Origin: Pseudomonadota bacterium
Lineage (GTDB): Bacteria > Myxococcota > Myxococcia > Myxococcales > Myxococcaceae
Assembly (NCBI GenBank): GCA_023426545.1
Contig: JAFAAN010000088.1
Coordinates: forward strand, 62,001 to 126,000
Direction of reading: 5' to 3'
DNA length: 64,000 nt
The translations under genes were made by a program, and so were the position numbers. The notes below the pieces were generated by a model, which worked only from the letters and a program-made list of their open reading frames with translations, ran no database searches and was not told the origin of the DNA. Shown here in pieces: positions 59,167 to 64,000 of this stretch (position 1 is its first letter; each line of letters begins with the position of its first letter).

Positions 59167-62100
59167 TCACCCGTTCGCCGCGGGCCGGGGCTCCTCCCCC
59201 GGCTGTGGGTGCCGCGACGGCTCGTGGGGGGCGTCGCCCTTCTTCCCGAAGCGCTCCCCCAGCCGCGTCTTGATGCGGTCCGCCACCACGTAGAAGGCGG
59301 GCACCACGATCAGGCTGAGCACCGTGGACACCGACAGGCCGCCGAGCACCGCGATGGACATGGGGGCGCGCGTCTCCGAGCCCGCGCCCAGCGCCAGGGC
59401 CGCCGGCACCGCGGCCATCATCGTCGCGGTGGACGTCATGAGGATGGGCCGCAGCCGCACCGGACCAGCGCGCAGCATCGCCTGGAGCGCATCCGCCCCG
59501 CGCTCACGTTCCTGGAGCGCGTAGTCCACCAGAATGATGGAGTTCTTCTTCACGATGCCCATCAGCAGCAGCAGGCCAATCATGCTGAAGATGTTCAGCG
59601 TGCTGCCCGTGGCGAAGAGCGCGAACGCCGCGCCGGCCACGGAGAGCGGCAGGATGGTGAGCACCGTCACCGGGTGCAGGAACGAGTTGAACTGCGCGCC
59701 CAGCACCATGTAGGCCACGCCAATCCCGAGGAAGAGCGCGAAGAACAAGCTGCTCATCGAGTCGCGGAAGGCCACGCTGGCGCCGCCCGCCACCACGCGC
59801 ACGCCGCCGGGCAGGTCCTTCGCCAGCCGCTCCACCGACGCCAGCGCCTCCTCCTGGTTCGAGCCCGGGGCCACGTTGGCGAAGACGCTGATGGCGCGCT
59901 CGCGGTCCCGCCGGGTGATGGCCTGCAGCGCGGGCCGCTCCTCCTGCGTCACCAGCGACGACAGCGGCACCAGCGCGCCGCTGGCCGTGCGCAACTTCAG
60001 CAGCGACAGGTCCTCCGGGCGGGAGCGCTGGCCCGCGAGCAGCCGCATGCGCACGTCGATGCGCCGGCCACCGGTGCTGTACTTGCCCACGCGCACGCCG
60101 CCCACCAAAGCGTTGATGGTGGTGGCCACGGACTGGATGGGCACGCCCAGGTCGGCCGCACGGCCACGGTCCGGGGTGATGCGCAGCTCCGGCATGCCGA
60201 GCTGGTAGTCCGTGTCCACGTCCACCACCTTGCCGCTGGTCTGGAGCTTCTCGCGCATCTCCTGGCTGGCCTCCACCAGCCGGTCCCAGTCCGAGCCACG
60301 CACGCTGAACTCCACCGGGAAGCCGCGCTGCGCCGTGAAGCCGCTCTGCGACTGGTCCTGCACCACCGCGCGCAGGCCCGGGTAGCTGTTGAACTCCTTG
60401 CGGAGGAGCTGCTGGAACTCCGCCTGCGGCATGCGCTCCTCGGGCGGCTTCAAGCTGACGAACATGATGCCGGTGTTGACCGCGCCGCTGCCGAAGCCTC
60501 CGATGACGGAGAAGACGCGCGTCACCTCGGGCCTGTTGCTGGCGAACTCCTCCGCGCGCTTGAACAGGCGGTCCGTCTCGTTGATGTCGCTGCCCACCGC
60601 CGTCTGCAGGCGCACCAGCAGCCGGCTCTGGTCCTGCGACGGCACGAACTCACCCGGCAGCGCGCGGAAGACGAAGGCGCTGATGACCATCAGCAGCACC
60701 GCCGCGCCCAGCACCCACCACGGCCGCTTCAGGCCCCAGCCCAGGGAGCGGCCGTAGGCGCGCTCCAGCTTCTCGAAGGCCCGGTCCACCCACACGCCCA
60801 CCTTGCTGCGGTCCTCGCGCGACGTCTTGAGCAGCTGCGCGCACCGAGCCGGCGCCAGGGTGATGGCCTCCACGTAGGACAGCAGCACCGCCACGCAGAG
60901 CGTCACGCCGAACTGGAGGAAGAACTTCCCGATGACGCCCTTCATGAAGATGACGGGCAGGAAGATGGCCACCACCGCCACCGTGGCCGCCAGGGCGGCG
61001 AAGGTGATCTCCGCGGTGCCCTCGCGCGCGGCGCGCACCCGGTCCTTCCCCTCCTCCGAGTGCCGGAAGATGTTCTCCAGCACCATGATGGCGTCGTCCA
61101 CGACGATGCCCACCGCGAGCGCCAGGCCCAGCAACGTGAAGGTGTTGAGGGTGAAGCCCAGGAAGTAGATGACCGCCACCGTCCCCAGCAGCGACATGGG
61201 GATGGCCAGCACCACGTTCATGGTGCTGGAGAGCGAGCCCAGGAACACCCAGCACACGAAGGCGGTGAGGAGGCAGGCGAGCATCAGCTCGAACTCGATC
61301 TCGTGGACGCTGTCCTCGATGAACTGCGTCGAGTCGAAGTTGATGCCCAGTTGCATCCCCTCCGGCAGGTCCTTCTGCATCTTCTCCAGCTCGGCGCGGA
61401 TGCCCTTCGCCACCGCCACGGCGTTGGCGCCGCGCTGCTTCTTGATGCCCAGGCCCTGCGCCGGCTCGCCGTTGATGCGCGCCATCCGGCGCATGTCCTC
61501 GAAGCCGTCCTCCACCAGCGCCACGTCGTTCAGGTAGACGGGGAAGCCGTTCTGCTCGCGGATGATGATGCGCCGCAGCGTCTCCAGGTCCAGCGCCTCG
61601 CCCATGACGCGGACGTTGACCTCGCGGCCCTGCGTCTCGATGCGGCCCGCGGGCAGCTCCACGTGCTCACGCTGGAGCGCGGCCGTCACGTCCATGACGG
61701 TCAGCCCCAGCGCGTCCAGCTTCTGCGCGTCCACCCAGATGCGGACGTTGCGCTCCAGCAAGCCGCCGAGCTGCACCTCGCCCACGCCCGGAATCGTCTG
61801 CAGCTTCTCCTTCACGCGGTAGCGCGCGTAGTCGCTCACCACCTGCTGGCTGAAGGGGCCGGACACGCCCACCCAGAGGATGGGCTGGTCCTCCGGGTTC
61901 GACTTGGAGACGATGGGCGGGTCGATGTCCAGCGGCAGCCGGCGCTGCACCTGGCTCACCTTGGTCTGCACGTCCTGGAGCGCCAGGTCCACGTTGCGCG
62001 ACAGGTCCAGCTCGACGGTGATGTTGCCGCCGCCCTGGCGCGCGGTGGAGTTGATGGCCGTGACGCCCTCCACCTGCGTCACCGCCTCCTCGATGAACTC

Positions 62101-62292
62101 GAGGACGTCGCTCTCCACCGCCTCCGGGTTGGCGCCCTCCCACGTGACGGAGATGTTGATGGTGGGGAAGTCGACGTCCGGGAACTGGCTGATGCCGATG
62201 CGCTGCGCCGCCACCAGTCCGAAGACGATGGTGGCCGCCATGATCATCCACGCCAGGACCGGCTTCTTGATGCACGCCTCGGTGATGTTCAT
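59167..62292 (-). CDS. RND efflux pump, inner-membrane permease (HAE1 type)
   Basis: 1041 residues, full length. The hallmarks are the N-terminal helix (MNITEACIKKPVLAWMIMAATIVFG), FPDVDFPTINISVTWEGANPEAVE and the proton-relay Asp pair in TM4 (AVGIVVDDAIMVLENIFR). The cytoplasmic re-entrant motif PSQDQSRLLVRLQ and a C-terminal TM11 stretch (LLLMGIVKKNSIILVDYALQERERG) are also present. It exports drugs, lipids or secondary metabolites using the proton gradient. It starts inside the last 4 bp of the adaptor gene (ATGA). The substrate range is unknown. Confidence 0.94.
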   Translation of the reverse strand: MNITEACIKKPVLAWMIMAATIVFGLVAAQRIGISQFPDVDFPTINISVTWEGANPEAVESDVLEFIEEAVTQVEGVTAINSTARQGGGNITVELDLSRNVDLALQDVQTKVSQVQRRLPLDIDPPIVSKSNPEDQPILWVGVSGPFSQQVVSDYARYRVKEKLQTIPGVGEVQLGGLLERNVRIWVDAQKLDALGLTVMDVTAALQREHVELPAGRIETQGREVNVRVMGEALDLETLRRIIIREQNGFPVYLNDVALVEDGFEDMRRMARINGEPAQGLGIKKQRGANAVAVAKGIRAELEKMQKDLPEGMQLGINFDSTQFIEDSVHEIEFELMLACLLTAFVCWVFLGSLSSTMNVVLAIPMSLLGTVAVIYFLGFTLNTFTLLGLALAVGIVVDDAIMVLENIFRHSEEGKDRVRAAREGTAEITFAALAATVAVVAIFLPVIFMKGVIGKFFLQFGVTLCVAVLLSYVEAITLAPARCAQLLKTSREDRSKVGVWVDRAFEKLERAYGRSLGWGLKRPWWVLGAAVLLMVISAFVFRALPGEFVPSQDQSRLLVRLQTAVGSDINETDRLFKRAEEFASNRPEVTRVFSVIGGFGSGAVNTGIMFVSLKPPEERMPQAEFQQLLRKEFNSYPGLRAVVQDQSQSGFTAQRGFPVEFSVRGSDWDRLVEASQEMREKLQTSGKVVDVDTDYQLGMPELRITPDRGRAADLGVPIQSVATTINALVGGVRVGKYSTGGRRIDVRMRLLAGQRSRPEDLSLLKLRTASGALVPLSSLVTQEERPALQAITRRDRERAISVFANVAPGSNQEEALASVERLAKDLPGGVRVVAGGASVAFRDSMSSLFFALFLGIGVAYMVLGAQFNSFLHPVTVLTILPLSVAGAAFALFATGSTLNIFSMIGLLLLMGIVKKNSIILVDYALQERERGADALQAMLRAGPVRLRPILMTSTATMMAAVPAALALGAGSETRAPMSIAVLGGLSVSTVLSLIVVPAFYVVADRIKTRLGERFGKKGDAPHEPSRHPQPGEEPRPAANG

Positions 62293-63485
62293 CTGCGGGC
62301 ACCTCCGCCGCCGCTACCGCTCTCTGGCTCCAGGCGCGGCTCCCCCGTGAAGGTGGGCTTGGGCCCCTCCGCCACGCGCACGCTCACCCCATCGCGCAGG
62401 GCCTCGCCGCCGCGCACCACCAACGTCTCGCCCGGCTTCACGCCGTCGCGCACCTCCACCCGGCCGTCCGCGGTGCGCATGCCCAGGTCGAGCACGCGCT
62501 CGCGGGCCTTGTCGCCCTCCACCACGAAGGCCAGGAAGCCGCGCTCGCTGGCGCGCACCGCCGTCTGCGGAATCACCGGGCTGCCGCCGCGCGTCTCCAC
62601 CGGCACCGCCACCGTGGCGAAGGCGCCCGGGCGCAGCTGCGCCGCCGCCTCGCCCGTCACCTCGGCCGTCACCGGCACCATGCGGCTGGCGTCGTCCGCG
62701 GCGGCGGCCACGTGGGTGATCTTGGCCACGAAGTCCCCGCCCACGGTACGCACGGAGAAGCGCGCCGTCATGCCTGGATGGATGCGCGCCACGTCCGCTG
62801 CGGGGACGGAGAAGCGCAGGAGGAGCGGCTCGCGCCGCAGCAGCGTGGCCAGCACGGCCCCCGGCTGCACGTACTGGCCCGTCTGCACCGTGCGCGTCTG
62901 GAGCACGCCGTCCATGGGCGCGCGCACGTAGGCGTCACGCTGGTTGAGCTGCGCCTGGTCCAGCATCGCCTTCGCGGCGGCGACGTCCGCCTCCGCGGTG
63001 CGCGCCCGGGCCTCGAAGGTCTCCAGCTGCTCGGTGGGCAGCAGGCCGGGGCTGGCCTCGTTGACAGCGGCGCGCCGCCGGGCGCCCGCCTCCGCCTCCA
63101 CCAGCGTGGCCCGCGCCCGCGCCAGGGCGGCCTCCGCGGAGCGCACGGCGATGGCATAGCGGGCCGGCTCGATCTCCGCGAGCACGTCACCCTTCTTCAC
63201 CGTCTGGCCCTCCGTGAAGAGGACGCGCTCCACGGCGCCGGGCACGCGGGCGGTGATCTGCACCCGCTCGAAGGCCTCCACCGAGCCCACCGCGTCCACG
63301 ACGTACTCCACGTCCTGGGACCCCACCGGCGCCACCTCGACGGGGAACTGGATGGGCCCCCGGGCGCCACCGCCGCGCGAGCCTCCTCCGGCAGCGGCGC
63401 TCTGCGCGTCCTTCTTGCAACCAGCGCCCAGGGCCAGCACGGCCACAGCCAGGCTCAACGTTCCCGCACGTCGCAATACCTTCAC
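62289..63485 (-). CDS. RND periplasmic adaptor lipoprotein (MFP family)
   Basis: 398 residues. The lipobox is LGAGC (Cys23). The membrane-fusion-protein plan is complete: barrel-sandwich halves (VQITARVPGAVERVLFTEGQTVKKGDVLAEIE; YVRAPMDGVLQTRTVQTGQYVQPGAVLATL), a helical hairpin between them (about 105-160), the beta-barrel (LRFSVPAADVARIHPGMTARFSV) and the membrane-proximal domain (RVEVRDGVKPGETLVVRGGEALRDG). It links the pump to the TolC-like channel. It overlaps both neighbours by 4 bp. Confidence 0.94.
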   Translation of the reverse strand: MKVLRRAGTLSLAVAVLALGAGCKKDAQSAAAGGGSRGGGARGPIQFPVEVAPVGSQDVEYVVDAVGSVEAFERVQITARVPGAVERVLFTEGQTVKKGDVLAEIEPARYAIAVRSAEAALARARATLVEAEAGARRRAAVNEASPGLLPTEQLETFEARARTAEADVAAAKAMLDQAQLNQRDAYVRAPMDGVLQTRTVQTGQYVQPGAVLATLLRREPLLLRFSVPAADVARIHPGMTARFSVRTVGGDFVAKITHVAAAADDASRMVPVTAEVTGEAAAQLRPGAFATVAVPVETRGGSPVIPQTAVRASERGFLAFVVEGDKARERVLDLGMRTADGRVEVRDGVKPGETLVVRGGEALRDGVSVRVAEGPKPTFTGEPRLEPESGSGGGGARR

Positions 63486-64000
63486 GGTTCATTCCCCAAT
63501 GGGTCGAGTCCGACTGCCGCGCGCAGTCCCAGCAGTGCCACGCCCAGCGCATACCGGCTCTGGGCGTAGGCCACCTCCGCCTCGAACTGCCGCAGCGAGG
63601 CGTCCGCCACCGTCAGCGCCGTGGACAGCCCCTGCCGGTAGAGAATCCCTTGTTCCTCCGCGTTCTGCCGCGCCGTGCGGACCGCCAGGTCGCTCTGCGC
63701 CAGGGCTGCCTGGGCGTTCTGCAGCGCCACCCTCGCCTTTTCGATGTCCACGTCCACCCGGCGCGTGGACGCCTGGACCTGGAGCTCGGCGGCCTTGCGC
63801 AAGGCCACTCGCTCGCGCCGCTCGGCGTACCGCTCGCCGCCGTCGAAGAAGTTCCAGACGAGGTTGACGCCCAGGAAGCCGTCGCCCGTGCGTCCCGCGA
63901 GGCCCGCCTCGTTGGTGAGCCGGTACGTGGCGGAAGCATTCAGCGCGGGCAGCAGCCGGGCCAGGGGCTCCTTCGCGCTCTCGCCCAGCGCATCCACCCG
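63482..64000 (-). CDS. TolC-family outer-membrane channel (5' part beyond window)
   Basis: 172 C-terminal residues are present; the start lies past the right edge. The outer-membrane efflux protein repeat is clear: LVWNFFDGGERYAERRERVALRKAAELQVQAS, ARVALQNAQAALAQSDLAVRTARQNAEEQGILYRQGLSTALTVADAS and YAQSRYALGVALLGLRAAVG. It is first of the three-gene efflux operon and overlaps the adaptor start by 4 bp. Confidence 0.9.
   Translation of the reverse strand, partial: RVDALGESAKEPLARLLPALNASATYRLTNEAGLAGRTGDGFLGVNLVWNFFDGGERYAERRERVALRKAAELQVQASTRRVDVDIEKARVALQNAQAALAQSDLAVRTARQNAEEQGILYRQGLSTALTVADASLRQFEAEVAYAQSRYALGVALLGLRAAVGLDPLGNEP

Overview
The window is high-GC DNA (third codon positions are almost all G or C) with densely packed genes and many ATGA or GTGA overlaps between neighbours. 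Gene content points to a fruiting myxobacterium of the Myxococcaceae (Myxococcus, Corallococcus or Pyxidicoccus). The main evidence is a spore-coat type chaperone-usher cluster like Mcu of M. xanthus, a DUF4388 protein, a lipoprotein-rich proteome, a hybrid histidine kinase and TPR/HEAT proteins. I cannot name the species. I recognised no rRNA, tRNA, CRISPR array or insertion sequence.

Layout. 1-9407 (all minus): trpS, scpA, scpB and rluB, a conserved bacterial gene order. They are followed by a HEAT-repeat lipoprotein translationally coupled to a TPR/cyclic-nucleotide-binding protein that runs off the left edge. 9676-13491: a DUF4388 protein, a XerD-type recombinase, an unrecognised polytopic membrane protein and a TsaC/YciO-family protein. 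13545-16431 (minus): two CPA2-type antiporters preceded by a small P-II-like protein, probably one operon. 16478-19730: a KGG-repeat stress protein, a VTT-domain membrane protein, a patatin-like lipase and a secreted NTF2-like protein. 20025-25754 (plus): a complete seven-gene mrpABCDEFG Na+/H+ antiporter operon. 25776-28361: a dicarboxylate/amino-acid symporter and, divergently, a 2-oxoglutarate/Fe(II) oxygenase.

28362-28938 is the main non-coding region. It holds a GC-rich terminator, a perfect 16-bp palindrome and four copies of TTCATGTAGGCAT; three of these lie 63 and 126 bp apart. A hybrid histidine kinase with two receiver domains, an MFS transporter and pyruvate carboxylase follow. 36485-40631 (minus) is the spore-coat chaperone-usher operon mcuABCD, with a good -24/-12 (sigma-54) promoter match upstream of mcuA. 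41007-47527 (minus): an N-acetylmuramoyl-L-alanine amidase, a DUF3592 and a DUF3616 protein, and mutS. 47677-50739 (plus): nhaA and an ABC1/UbiB-type kinase. 50752-59074 (minus): a DUF2267 protein, then a tightly overlapped operon of a YdbH/AsmA-like giant, a lipidated DUF1318 (YdbL-like) protein and a PD40/TPR protein. 59167-64000 (minus): a tripartite RND efflux operon cut by the right edge.

Themes. Three unrelated monovalent-cation/proton antiporter systems (CPA2 pair, Mrp, NhaA) occur within 37 kb. Envelope functions dominate: spore coat, cell-wall amidase, efflux, probable inter-membrane lipid transport and lipoproteins. The most notable candidates for undescribed biology are the phased repeat array before the hybrid kinase, the antiporter-pair/P-II-like operon, the YdbH-lipidated DUF1318-PD40/TPR operon, and the long repeat tail on the pseudouridine synthase.
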